Assembly: GCF_001949145.1 (NCBI RefSeq)
Contig: NW_019091361.1
Location: 3,153,564-3,217,563, forward strand
DNA length: 64,000 nt
Source of the DNA: Acanthaster planci
Taxonomy: Eukaryota > Echinodermata > Asteroidea > Valvatida > Acanthasteridae
Reading direction: 5' to 3'
The notes under the pieces were generated by a model. The model did not search any database and was not told where the DNA came from. It saw nothing but the letters and a program-made list of their open reading frames with translations. The position numbers and the translations under genes are program-made. This document shows positions 51,796 through 63,121 of the stretch, piece by piece. Positions within the stretch are counted from its first letter, which is position 1; each line of letters starts with the position of its first letter.

Positions 51796-52344
51796 ACGCA
51801 GAACGTAATGTTCGAAATGGTGTCTGACATGCACGCCTCCCGGTCGGGCATCGACGAGAGGGTTTCGCGTCTGGAACAAAAACTAGAACGCTTACAGACC
51901 ACCTTGGAGGACCTGCCGCAGATCCTAAATTCATTCCTTGAAAATGCGCAACAGCAAATGCTGCAGTCGCAACAACAGTACCTGCTCCTGCAGCAACAAC
52001 ATATGCAGCAACAGCAACAACAACCACAGCAGCCACAGCAGCCAACGCCAAAGGAAGAGCCGCCGCAGCGAAGGCAAACGTTGCAGGTGCAGAAACACGT
52101 GGAGGAGAGTCCGCCATTGGTGCACAGTTCGGGGAACCCGTTCGTGCTGGAGGTGACTCCGGATTCGACGGCGCCCTCCGAGCCGGCCAAGTCTCTTAGA
52201 CTCCGCTCCTTCCCCGCGCAGGGAGCTTCAGCGTCGTTTGAGGAGTCCACATTGCGCCGAGATCTGGAGCGAGAGGTCGAAAGGTCACGCGCCTACAGCA
52301 GTCCCGACGTCAGCAACAGTAGAATCCCTAATGCTCACTGTTGA
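51796..52344 (+). CDS. KCNN: SK channel terminal exon: coiled coil and glutamine-rich tail
   Basis: This exon encodes residues 289-470 and the stop TGA at 52342-52344. It starts TQNVMFEMVSDMHASRSG, equivalent to the TQN(I/V)MYD segment of vertebrate SKs, then ERVSRLEQKLERLQTTLEDL, a heptad-patterned coiled coil that helps tetramers assemble. A glutamine-rich block follows at about residues 338-372, coded by mixed CAG and CAA. The last hundred residues are rich in Pro, Ser, Arg and Glu, look disordered, and end SNSRIPNAHC. The acceptor is CGTCCCTGCAG in phase 0. The tail does not align with vertebrate tails, which is normal for this family. AATAAA lies 128 bases after the stop. Confidence 0.95.
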   Translation, partial: TQNVMFEMVSDMHASRSGIDERVSRLEQKLERLQTTLEDLPQILNSFLENAQQQMLQSQQQYLLLQQQHMQQQQQQPQQPQQPTPKEEPPQRRQTLQVQKHVEESPPLVHSSGNPFVLEVTPDSTAPSEPAKSLRLRSFPAQGASASFEESTLRRDLEREVERSRAYSSPDVSNSRIPNAHC

Positions 52345-52471
52345 ACACTTTTCATCGCCTGTATAATCCATAACAAAGAATGCGCCCATTGATGAGAGAT
52401 GCCCAAAGTTGGTGTATCTTGGGTAATGTCACGACGACATATTGCTGACGAAAGTAAATCATGAAGATAAT

Positions 52472-52477
52472 AATAAA
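52472..52477 (+). terminator. Polyadenylation signal of the SK terminal exon
   Basis: This is a canonical AATAAA hexamer 128 bases after the SK stop codon. It is the first one downstream, so a short 3' untranslated region is likely. Confidence 0.65.
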
Positions 52478-52710
52478 CTCTCTTGACAGCTGTGGGTAAA
52501 TGGCACTTTTCCCTTCGGTATGAATGCGTGCTGTATGGATCAATCCATTCTCCTGGTGTATCGTAAACTTCATAATGAATGCTCATAATGGATGACTGCC
52601 TCTCATTGGCAGACAGACTTTGGCGGAATTATGGCCGCTTCCGAAATTTTACTTGGCTACGGCTATGGGCTTACACATGCATGTATGGAAAATGCATGTC
52701 TGAGGCCTTT

Positions 52711-53448
52711 GAGTACCGAAGTGTGACGTCACTGTGAACTAGAAAGTGCAGTGCAAACGAATAGAGTACGCACGCGTGTTGGTTCACACACTGGTTCTCG
52801 CCGTAATGCCTTTTAGTCACAGAGTAGTGCCCGTGACTTATTCACTCCAATACTCTATGGTCGAGTTCGGGGTCCGTTCTTGACACGCGTTTCGTCTTCT
52901 CGCGCTCGAACGGCGGGAACACGACCGAAAAACGCTGTTCTCGGGAACAGGATCACATACCACCTCCTCGTCCGGATTTCACTCGAACACATGGAAAAAC
53001 TCGTGAGATTTGATTTTTGAACAGCCGCAAAAAGTACCGATATGGCTTTAAAAAGTCGAAGACAATGGAAAGTTTGCAAAATTAACATTAATAATTTTCC
53101 ATGACAGAAATGAATTTTTTAAATGGAAAAGAAGTTAGCCCAGTTATCCAACATTAACTCTCGAAGAATGTACAAGGACGCTGCCATGTTGCATGTTGCT
53201 TGCCACAGATAACTACCAGCGCTAATAACCGGTTGTACATTCCTGGCGTTCGAGCGAACGACCCACGAACAACAAATCGAGCTGTTTCTGAACAAACGAG
53301 AGTATTCATAGGTATTCATAAGTGAATACGCGCACAATTGTCTGTAAAAGGCATTAGGCGGGAACCAGCGCGCGAACCAACAGGCGTGCGTACTCCATTC
53401 GTTTGCACTGCACTTTCTGGCTCACAATGACGTCACACTTCGGTAATC
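52711..53448. mobile_element. Repeat element with about 100-bp inverted termini
   Basis: The left end at 52711-52810 and the right end at 53350-53448 are inverted copies about 100 bp long with modest divergence. Both contain GTGACGTCAC-like CRE sequence, TTTGCACTGCA and GTGCGTACTC blocks. A third copy of this terminal sequence is at 60107-60206. The interior of about 540 bp shows no long open frame. The structure is that of a non-autonomous DNA transposon, and the superfamily is unknown. Confidence 0.8.
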
Positions 53449-53786
53449 TATACAGCCCAGGCCGAGGATTCGGAGCATGGGTGGATCCTTGGGGAAGGCG
53501 GTCCATGTCCGGGGGAGAGGGTCATACCCCCCTCCCCCAAAAAAGTAGGAGCCACATATCTTTGGGTGGTGGAATGATTAGAGAAAGGTGAACTTTTGGT
53601 CTATTTTATCCCCATCCTTCAGAGAACATGTAAAAAAAACCTTAAATGTAGCCTGACCCCTTAGAGAGGCCACCAAACGCTACATGAAAATGCCCGATCC
53701 CCCCTAACAGAAACCCACAGTTTTCGTCACAAAAATTTGGTTCTGGATCCATCCTTGAGTTGGAGAGCGGCCTGTGCACCACACAG

Positions 53787-53931
53787 ACAAAGCATCATGG
53801 GGGAAATTCTACAGAACGGAACGTGTGCCCTCGTTCCCAATATGAGGCAGTATCCGAATTCCTTGGGCGACCACTACCCGGTAAACTCGTATAATTTCAA
53901 GCCGCAGCGAAGCAATTCGGACCCAGTCTGA
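53787..53931 (+). CDS. Candidate coding 3' exon, function unknown
   Basis: From ATG 53797 an open frame of 44 codons reads MGEILQNGTCALVPNMRQYP and ends NFKPQRSNSDPV before TGA at 53929-53931. About two thirds of its third codon positions are G or C, unlike the surrounding DNA and like the SK exons, and AATAAA follows 147 bases after the stop. A possible acceptor ends ACCACACAG at 53786, but its pyrimidine tract is weak, and its phase does not match the SK exon ending at 39900. It could be an alternative last exon of SK, the end of another gene, or a chance frame. Part of it resembles 49751-49786 at the protein level. Confidence 0.3.
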
Positions 53932-54078
53932 CTGTGGTGTGCTAGCATGGAGAAGTGCCGCCTGTCATGCGTGGTGCGCAAATGTCGAACATCAGCATGT
54001 TCCTTTTCCAGATTTCGTGGGGTAAGATTGGACATCATGGTTTCAGTTTACTCGTGCAGGCTTTATGTACGATTGGTT

Positions 54079-54084
54079 AATAAA
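54079..54084 (+). terminator. Possible polyadenylation signal downstream of the candidate exon
   Basis: AATAAA lies 147 bases beyond the stop at 53931 and is followed within 25 bases by GT-rich sequence (GTGATGTTTGTG), as real cleavage sites often are. Confidence 0.35.
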
Positions 54085-56465
54085 ACTGGACAACGTGATG
54101 TTTGTGTAATTCCAAAACACTAAAACCTTACTCAATTGTACGGGTTTTTCTTGACTATATTTACTGGGAGTCGGTGTGTAGTGAACATTTGTAATACTTA
54201 TTGCGGGGCCACGTTATATTTGTCCGCATGCACACAGCCTTCGGTTTGTTTGTTGATAAATGGAATGCTTGGCTACAGTGTATTGCTTTTGTGCACAGCG
54301 CAGAAATACAATGATTGTTGCCCTTTAATTGACGCCGTGTGAATTTCTGTGGCGAAACCATTGCATGCAAATGTTACTGTACGCGCTCCAGTTCTCAGTG
54401 GGCTACATAACGGCATGGTATTCATGATCCACTGGTTGGCATATCATTAAACAAAATTGCCGGGGACGGTAGATTACATAATATTTGCGAAAGTTCGAAT
54501 TTATTTTCTTTGAATACACCTAAAACCACGCTCTGAAAATTCACGTTTATCTTGTTAGGATAGTCGAATTTCAGTAACGTTTCGGGGATTTTTGCAGCAA
54601 TTAGACATAACAGAAAGTAAGCATTAGGGCCTAAACTTTTTTTTCGATTTTCTTTTCCAAGAATACTTGAAACGAAATTAATCCACGTGGTACTAGATGG
54701 AAAAAATCCAAACTGAGTAAAGGGCGCACTTTTCTCTATTTGATAGTTCAATTTCATACTTCAACTAGTCGTTCTCTTTACTAACCAAAGACTAGAATAT
54801 TGATTCTGATATATTGATGTATACCATTTCTGCATCTTATTATGGAAAACTCATACGGTTCATATAGAGGCTGTATAGCATTTGCATCTTCCATTGTTAA
54901 ATTCTTTGCTCTCTTAAAGGAAAAGTTCAAAACCTATGCACATGTTTAAAAAAATAATAAAAATATTGTAAAATAAAAAGATTTGATTGTTATAGTGTAC
55001 GGTGGAACGTAAGTATATACATGCCGAATCTGTACATGTATATTCGTTTTACGGGTGAAAACCGAACAAACTTTTGGATTTTTTGTCGAATAGGTGTATG
55101 ACTATCTCTCAGCATTTTACAACAGTTTCTTAAAGGAAAACGTGCGATTTTGTAAGCTTTATAATGAGTGAAATGTCTTTCTCCCTACGGACTGTTCTGG
55201 CGTTATATAAAGGATACCTTTTTGGTGACAAAGATCTGTTTTTGACTCGTACGTACTATGTGACGTAACATTACGTCAGACAAACGTTTACCAACGAACT
55301 GTTGACGTCACAGTAATGTGGGTATGGCAAACATTATGCAAAAAAGGCTTTGGTTGGGTTGGAAGGTCAAACAGTCCCATTAGAAAAGACATACCGATAT
55401 GGAGACTGACAGACGGACATGTGCCTCTGATGTACACATTGCGCACAGACTTGACTCAGAATAGACGTTACTGACAGACAAACACAGATGTGGACGGACA
55501 AAGTCGACCTCAACTGTTACTTGTATACTGTGATAAAGCGGAGGAGGGTAGCACATTCCTTGTTTGTAGATTTAAATGGTGTTAATTTTTTTTCTATGTA
55601 TGTTGCTGTGTGGTTTGAAAGTAAGCAAAGGAAACAGTAACCGAGTTTACCCCAAATTCATAACCTACAAAATGCATCTAAAAACATTTCTTTTCATTTA
55701 TTTCCCGAGTATGATAGAAGACAGCAATTTTTATAAATGCATGCAGTTTTTGTTTCAGAATGTCTTTGCTAATACGTCGTCATGTAAATCATTTTTATGA
55801 TGAAGCAAGTTTGTGGTATTTTAGATTTTTAACCGGGCGCATCATGGTATGTATTATTTGCATCATTATAAGTGACAGCTCTGTTTTAGTCTGTGGCTTT
55901 TTTTACCTTTTCCAAATATACCTTCTCCTTTCACTTGAGGTTTTTCTTTTGGAATCAACCGGGTTCCAGGTTCCCACTGGTTTCGCTTGTGTTTGCATGA
56001 CCAACCATCTGAGAGTTTTCAAGTTCAAATAAGTCGTCACTTGTACCAGAGATCCAACGCCATTTGTTGTTACGCCCGACAATACGCAAAGGATACCAGG
56101 TCACGGAGTCAGTGACGTGTTTGTTGCTATTTGAATCGGACACGCTATGTTTGGCTGTTTCATTCAATAAGGGGCAGTTTTCACATCAGTATATTTAAAT
56201 CAGGAGCAACATCCAAATCAGAATTTACTTTGATAATTTGACATGCTGGTTCATTTGCACAAATTTGAATGCGAAGTAAGGTGACGTCTTTATAAAAGCA
56301 AAATGCTCTGGTAGGTTATGTAAATGTCATTTGTTTTCACGGATGGAATACAGCGTAAAAGCACTGTTTTTTTTTCTTCAAATTAATGTTTCCTTGTGTA
56401 TACATGTAATGGGTGTTCCGGCTGAAATAGTTCCCTCGTGGTTACTACAGTTTTTGTCATCAATT

Positions 56466-56600
56466 GTCACGTATATGTATATACGCATAAATATATGTAT
56501 ATACCAAAATGTATAGAACTCTACAACTCCTTATTTTCTTCGCTATATATATGTATGTATGTATATATCAATTGTACATACATATTTATATATGGAATGT
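56466..56600. repeat. AT-rich TATG/TA simple-repeat region
   Basis: Imperfect runs of TA, TATG and TATATG fill this interval. It is low-complexity sequence with a tendency to form hairpins. Confidence 0.75.
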
Positions 56601-57756
56601 ACGATATATGTGCCTTCATTTTATAATCTTGCTGGATGACGTTATACACGATTTGAATTGCAAAGAAAGTTATTAATTGTGGCATCTATACCGTTCGTGG
56701 TTTGGATTGTTTCAAAATACGATTTCACAGCTGAAGTTTTCAATTATATAGTGAATAATTTGTTGCATAAGACGTCAGTGCTTAATAAAGTGGAGCCTGT
56801 TTGACAATACTTCATATTCAAATCACTTTTCTGCACAACCTCATTCAGGGAAACGTGGATATTCTTTCTGGTTCATGCTTCTTTAACACGATTGTGTAAC
56901 CAGTTGGGTTTCATTAGGTAAAGCCGTAAACAGAGAATTTTTGGTGACAAGGTGGTTTTGAAATTTTCCCCAAAGGTACGGTCCATTTTGTGTTTGATAA
57001 TGCAATATTGGTTTGGAACACGTCAAAAAAGGAAGGACCGTCAAAAATAACTCAATTGGTCAACTCCACGCTTTTGAAAAGGGTCCGAGGGACCCATTAG
57101 TTATCAATTTTCGTTTTCGCAATTTTCAAAATCAAATTGTGGTAAAAGCGAATTAATTCAAGTCCACGGTACACAGTTTGGTTTGAACACTTGATTTTTA
57201 TTATTTTTCTTACTGTACTTTACTGTTATTACACCCGTTTGGCATTCACTGTTGTATCATTCGTTGGCTCAAAACGCTTTACTGCACCCACAATATTATA
57301 TTCAGGCAGCTTAGCGTTGTTAACCGTGTACATTGCTGATCTTTTGTCTATACACTATACACGCAAGGGCGGTGTACTGTTAAAAACTGTGTCGACCAGG
57401 TGACTTGGTCTTAATTCGGTGAGTAATCTGTCCCATTAATTGTGTATAAGCTTAAAAGTACGGTCCATATTACAGGCGAACACGAAAGTGAAGCGAGTTT
57501 TATGTCATGAAACATTCGCAGGGAGATTCAGTTGGGTTGAAATGTGTTCAACTCTTGCGATTTGGCAGCGCAAATATTTGATCAGGCGTTACATTTTGCG
57601 TTCGTGTTCGCTTTCACAGCAAGTATGTTTCTATTTACCACGGTGGTATCACGTTTACTTTGAACTACTGTATGTGAATTATTTTCAGTGATCGATATTA
57701 CGACAATATGGTAGTAAAGTTTTTCGTTTCTTCCTGGTGAAGGACTGTTAAAATAT

Positions 57757-58236
57757 CCCGCCATGCATTGCGAGACAATAAAGACAGTAATACTTGACCA
57801 GGCTTTGCGACGTTACCTTAAGGATTATGACACTTTCTTCCCTTTTCCTTTTGGTGGCAGTGAAACAGATCACTGATACTAAACATTCGTAATTTAAACA
57901 TGGTACATAATGGCCCTGTAAACTTCTGAATGACTGTCATGTGTTAAATAGGTGTAGGATTACCTGGAGAATAGTGAAACGCAATGTGGGTGCAAATGGC
58001 ATGCCAGCCATTCAAATCCAAGTGCTTTATCAATTATCAAATCCTGAACTTCACAATACAATCTATATTACTGTGTGCCACTCTACCTGGCCCTCCCTTC
58101 AGAATTACACATCAACTTAGTATCGTTGCAGTAAGATTTACAGACATCTATATCAGTGATGGAACAGATTAAAGAAAATACCTTTGTAGTCTTGATTTCA
58201 GTAAACCTCCTTGGACTACTGACAATGCATGGCGGG
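57757..58236. repeat. Possible MITE bounded by a 14-bp inverted motif
   Basis: CCCGCCATGCATTG at 57757-57770 is repeated exactly in inverted orientation at 58223-58236, 480 bp outside to outside. The match stops there and no target duplication is clear. The motif contains a palindromic ATGCAT, which makes a chance pair somewhat easier, so this is only a candidate. Confidence 0.3.
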
Positions 58237-60106
58237 AAGCCACGTGACCTAACTTTGATGTTACAGACTACTCGAGATGATTCTTTTTGTAAATATTATA
58301 CGTGGTGCCAAGAATATCATTATTAAAATTACTCATTATTGTTATCATTATCATAAATCATCGTCGTCATCATCATTATATAAAATGAGGACAACTCATT
58401 TGGGTATGTCATCTTTTTAATACAGTACTTTTTAGAAAAAAAGTGCAAGTTTTCTGGTGTTTCGTGTGTTTATTTCCGAGGTGTTTTGTTGTCAAGGTAA
58501 TCCCGTACCAGGAGAGTTTCATCGGCTGACGAACAACAGACTCTTGAACTTTTCTCGCTTAAAAAGCCCTAAATGTTTCAAAATCTGCAGATTTTCAATT
58601 CTGTACAAGAGAAGGTGCGGAAGTAACGGTTGTAAGGATTTTCACTTTTGGGTATAACCGAAGGGGCTGGTCTTTGGAGAAATAAGTGCTTCGGGTACAG
58701 ACTGTTCCGATTATCCAAAAAGCAGTTCTCTACCCAACCAAGGGAAATGAAGTTTTTAGAATTTAATGTCTTGTCTGCCTCTCTTTACATTTTGAAAGTG
58801 TACATAGCTTGACCTTAGAAACTGTCTCATGGAAAAAAATGCTAAACTTGATTTTCAAAAAGCTAAATGCAAACTTGTTTCTATCAGTCTTGCGTTCTGA
58901 CCCTTATGGGGCATATAATAATTATCACTTCAAACCTCATGCTCCCTGGAAAACCTGGCGAGAACCAACAAGCCTTTCGCGAGTTAAATTTGAAAAAAAT
59001 CTTGCACACTGAATCATCTCAATTTGAATGCACCAAACTGAAGACACTGTTGTTATAACTCTTGATTTGGGTAAGCTTTTGCATAGCGGCTACCATCTCT
59101 GGAATGGACTGGTTCCTTGTGCCCTTCTCATCCATTTAAAACTGTGTTGGTGCGAGATGTTTCTTTAAGTAACTAAGCAAAAGCTTGCATGCCCGGTGAC
59201 TAAGTATTGCAACAGTGTATTTAGTATGGAAAATTTTAATTGCTATGTTCACATAAATTTGAATAACTCAGTGTACCACATTTTATTGAAATTTAACTGG
59301 AAAAAGTCTTACTCCAAGATGTGCATGTACACATTCGTTATTGCACTTGAGCAGAAGCACCCGCCCCCCATTGGTTGAAAGGAGCTGCGTTGGTCGGGAG
59401 TGTTCGATTTGTTGGTAGCCTTGCGACGGTGACGTGTACATTTCCTTAGCGTTTATGACACCAGCAAAGTTCAGTTCTGGCCATTGATCTCCATTATAGA
59501 GACGGTTCTAACCAAAGAAACCTCCACTGCTTAGAGAATAGCACCCTCTCTTGGTCCAGCTCGGGGCCCAATGGATACCGCTACCATCGCCAAGACGATG
59601 GGTTAGGATTCCCTCAGAATTAATTGTCATAGGTTCCTGCGTATAGGCCATACAGCCATAACTAGAGCGCTAACTTCTCATTCTCCGCGTGGAGAAAATT
59701 TGACGCCGTCCTGGGCGCAGATATTTTGAATCCATGTGCGTGCGAATTATGTATTCTATATGCATTAACGCGCAAGTACAACATGCGCAAATGTAAGTGC
59801 GTCTTTTTGAATAAGGCGCACATGTACGGCACATATTTATTTACATTCATAGCTGATTATTTGAAGCAAAATTTGCCCTAACATTTGAGCAAGGTCGTTT
59901 GATGGCTGTCTTTCGATGAATAAGTTCAGCTAGATAAAAGTCGTTCCCTTAATTCAGTCAGTGTAAAACGAGTTGACGGCTCTGGAGCGGCGGCCGTGTC
60001 GAAAGTATCTGGTACCGATAAAATCCGATTGAAAACAACATGGTAAAATTCATATGCAGTGCATATGCGCATGCGTTTGTATTGAAGGTGGGAGTTTGAA
60101 ATTAAA

Positions 60107-60206
60107 GGCATTAACGCGAGAATTAGCGTGTGAACCAACATGCGTGCTTACTCCATTCTTTTGCACTGCAATTTCTGGTTCACAGTGACGTCACATTCGG
60201 TACTCT
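60107..60206 (+). repeat. Solo copy of the 52711-53448 repeat end
   Basis: This is about 100 bp, from GGCATTAACGCGAG to TTCGGTACTC. It aligns with 53350-53448 in the same orientation and with 52711-52810 in inverted orientation. It shares GTGAACCAACA, CTCCATTC, TTTGCACTGCA and GTGACGTCACA. No inverted partner was found nearby, so it may be a solo end of an otherwise lost element. Confidence 0.8.
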
Positions 60207-62535
60207 ATGGTATAAGAACTAACGCAGCATGCGCAAACTTACTAAGCAACATTGACAAAAATATAACATAAATTATAGAGAACTGATATTTTAGTTTGTC
60301 TTTATTCTGATCATGGTGCTACGCAGCTCTTTCATATTTTACTAAGCAAATTACATGGAAATCACTGAATAGACTATTTTTTGTGTATTGTTGCTATGGG
60401 TGCAGTCCACCAATTCACGATAGGTGTCCCCACAATATCTTTCAAAAAAGGAGATTGTTGGGTCCACAAAATGGTGAGATTGTGTAAATCGTTGCCAGGA
60501 TCAACTCCCTGATGGGTGTTTGAACTTTCATATGAGAGCAGAATGGCTAAAAACTACAACTGAAAAATGGTCCTAAGTGCCTGAGAAAGTTGAGCGTTGC
60601 CACTTGAAAATGGCTGCAATGAGACTTCGGAAACATCACTTTTCGGGGGTGATTTTGTTTTGTGGGAATAATTAAAAACGTAATTGGTTAACCCACAAAA
60701 TATTGAAAAGAAATTGAAAGATTGGGGACCAGAAATTAAATTAATTTGTATTTCAGAAATCTCAGTGATGTTGGTATGCATGTTATTGGGCCCCAAACGT
60801 TACTCCGTTTACACTGTTTTCAATGGGGCTTGAATTAGTGAACTGTACCCACTGTACCCTTAGTGTGTAAAGCTGCCAGATCGAGGCTGTGCATGCCGAC
60901 GGCGGCACCGTGCATAGAGCGACTACCACGAGGCCCTAAGGCTGAGTGGAATATGGGTCACAGACGCACTAAAGTGTTCCATTCGCGCTCGTGCAATAGT
61001 TTAAGGGACCGAATTTACATTCGTGGTCTTCAGCTCAGCATATCAAGAAGAGAAACAGCAGATCAAAGGAAATAGGCCATTTACTGTATCCACTGAGTGT
61101 TCTAGGTCATGTGGCAACTAAATTGACGTATGGCCAGTCTGAATGTCAACACCAAAGTTCACTTTATACCGAGTTGACGCCGGTAGAAAGCCTCAATGCT
61201 TTTTTGAATTGAAATTCCGAATTGTAAACAATCACTTTGGGAGAATGGTTCCCAAAAATAGTTTGACCTACACTGCACACGGTGAACACACAAGGGGCAT
61301 ATTCACCGTCCAGCGTGGATTCTGGGCCAACTCGCAGTCTACTGCTTCAGCAAGCCGATGTGTAAATGGTCCGTGTTCCAACTAAAGGAATCAGGTACGG
61401 TATATTATTATGATGCTCTGTTTGAGCTTTCGGTTTGAAATGTTTTTCATGGGAGGGATAGAATTGCCAAAGAAGTGCGTTTGACTAGCTTCCACGGTGA
61501 GACCTTGACCCGATGGCTGTGTCTGCCGTATGCAAAGCACACGAAACTGTCGTGAATACTTCAGCCGCAAAGACTTGACTAGACGTAGTTGGAGCTATTC
61601 GAATGCACCTATGGCCCGGTTGTGTGATAGACGTTGCATTCAAGGCTCAAGGCCCACTGTATCCCTATTTACATAATTTGTTATAACAGCCTATTCCCGC
61701 ATGATGACCTCTATTAAAAAAGGTGTGAACCTGTGAACTCTACTATGCTTGAGCGCATGGGAAGAAATGTGCTCGGGCACGTAGCTTTGAAGTCCAAAAC
61801 GAAACTTGTTATAACTGAGCCGTGGTGTCACGACCCACAACAGCGAAGGGCTGGATTTTCCCATGTCTGATTTATTTGCTGCGCTGTTCATGGCAAAAAT
61901 ACTCATGCACGACAACTGGGCCCGTTATTTCATCTCGCATGGACGACTTCTCTTGTAAAAGTGGCGTCCGGTCGCATGAGCTTTCAGTTGGCCTGTTTTT
62001 GTTAAAGGGTCAGAGGCTTTTACACAATAAATGCTGTGCTTTTCCCCTAACAATGGGTCACATTTTGCAGGTGTTCGTCTTTCAGGTCAGTTAGTTCAGA
62101 AGTTTTATTCCTCCATGATTAGTTCCATCATACAATCAAGATACGGGGCGGAGAGAACTCCCTCCGCCTTCGTGTTGGTCATTGTTTGATCGGAATCTCA
62201 GGAATTCTTTACAGACTTCTAGGGGGGATGTGTAAGGTAACAATAGTCTAGAGTGTGTATAGGGATTGGATATGTGGGGGGTACCCATCGGCCCCATATC
62301 GTGCACGGTATCGTTAGTTGTGCCAGTAATATGGGCGTGAACGCGAAAGCAAGTTTGCCACGTCAGCCCTCCGAGTCATCATATTCGCAAAAGTTAAACA
62401 CATTTCAACGCAGGCAATTCTCTCTGCGAATGCTTCGTGACAACAGAGTCGCTTCGCTGAGGGATATCAACATCCTAAACAGACATCGACACCCAAGATA
62501 ATAACAGCCATGTTGAAGAAGCTCCAATTGTCTTC

Positions 62536-62800
62536 TCCACTGGAGAAAGACGTAAAGAAGAAAGACGTAAATTGTTTACTTTACTTCTTTTGTGTAAGAT
62601 CCTACATCAGATTGTTGCTTTCAACCCTGACCCCTATCTGACTCGGTTCCTTCACTCACAAGATCATAATTATCATCAAACAATATACCAACAGGTACCA
62701 GCCCGAATCCAGCCCTATAGTTATTCTTTCTTCCCTGTCACCTGGTGGAATGTCCTCGCAAGGAGCACCTATCATCACCCATCGAATGAGGTGTTTTACC
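62536..62800 (+). mobile_element. Truncated LINE (non-LTR retrotransposon) C-terminal fragment
   Basis: The plus-strand frame reads GERRKEERRKLFTLLLLCKI, then a Leu/His/Asn-Pro stretch, then a segment ending in SYSFFPVTWWNVLA. This is the pattern at the C-terminus of many LINE reverse transcriptases, where an RR-rich helix and a YKI(x)HGLV-like helix precede an R(x)n-SFFP-x-T-(x)3-WN-x-L motif. The WN of that last motif is present but the spacing is altered, and the frame loses similarity after about 62800. No reverse transcriptase core lies upstream, so this is a 5'-truncated dead copy. It lies 320 bases upstream of the DUF1761 start codon. Confidence 0.6.
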
Positions 62801-63121
62801 CCCCCTCCCCTCCCGGCGGGGCCACTGCATAATTGCGGTCATTGTCGACCAGTGATGGCCACTCCACCTCTACAATCCTCCCGTCGCTCTCTTCACCCCT
62901 GTTCCCAGTTTCCAACAAGGTCCCAGAAACGTTTCCAGCTACGATGTCAGTGGAGTGCATGTTTCACATTCAAAAGCTCACAGATCATTATGTTGCTGTC
63001 TCTTGGGTTTTTGTCTTTTCAGCAATCAGTTAGCAAGTGTCAGCTTTTCAGAAAACTCCTGTGGTTTGAAATCGCAGGTGACAATCAATCATTAGAGACC
63101 GTCGAAGGTATTTCAAGCACC
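62801..63121 (+). other. Region upstream of the DUF1761 start codon
   Basis: This is the presumed 5' flank or 5' untranslated region. A C-rich run lies at 62799-62815. A possible acceptor ending GAAATCGCAG lies at 63077, which would put the start codon in a second exon. The frame upstream of ATG 63122 is open but resembles nothing in the family, so it was not included in the protein. Confidence 0.6.

Larger units (their letters stand above)
52345..53786 (+). other. SK 3' untranslated region and downstream repeat DNA
   Basis: The first 130 bases are the likely 3' untranslated region. Most of the rest is the inverted-repeat element at 52711-53448. The stretch 53449-53786 has G-rich and C-rich runs and no recognised gene. 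Confidence 0.8.
54085..62535. other. Intergenic region between SK and the DUF1761 gene
   Basis: No exon was recognised. The DNA is AT-rich, with low-complexity stretches near 54940-54990, 56466-56600 and 58320-58385. It contains the paired 14-bp inverted motif at 57757 and 58223 and a solo copy of the 52711-type repeat end at 60107-60206. The frames at 57191-57403, 60863-61075, 61143-61385 and 62253-62501 were inspected and do not resemble known proteins. Confidence 0.75.

Noticed and set aside
51702-52250. Minus-strand frames of 182 and 119 codons rich in Cys, Leu, Ala or Val
   Set aside because: They are antisense readings of the SK terminal exon. Its CAG/CAA tract contains no stops in several frames.
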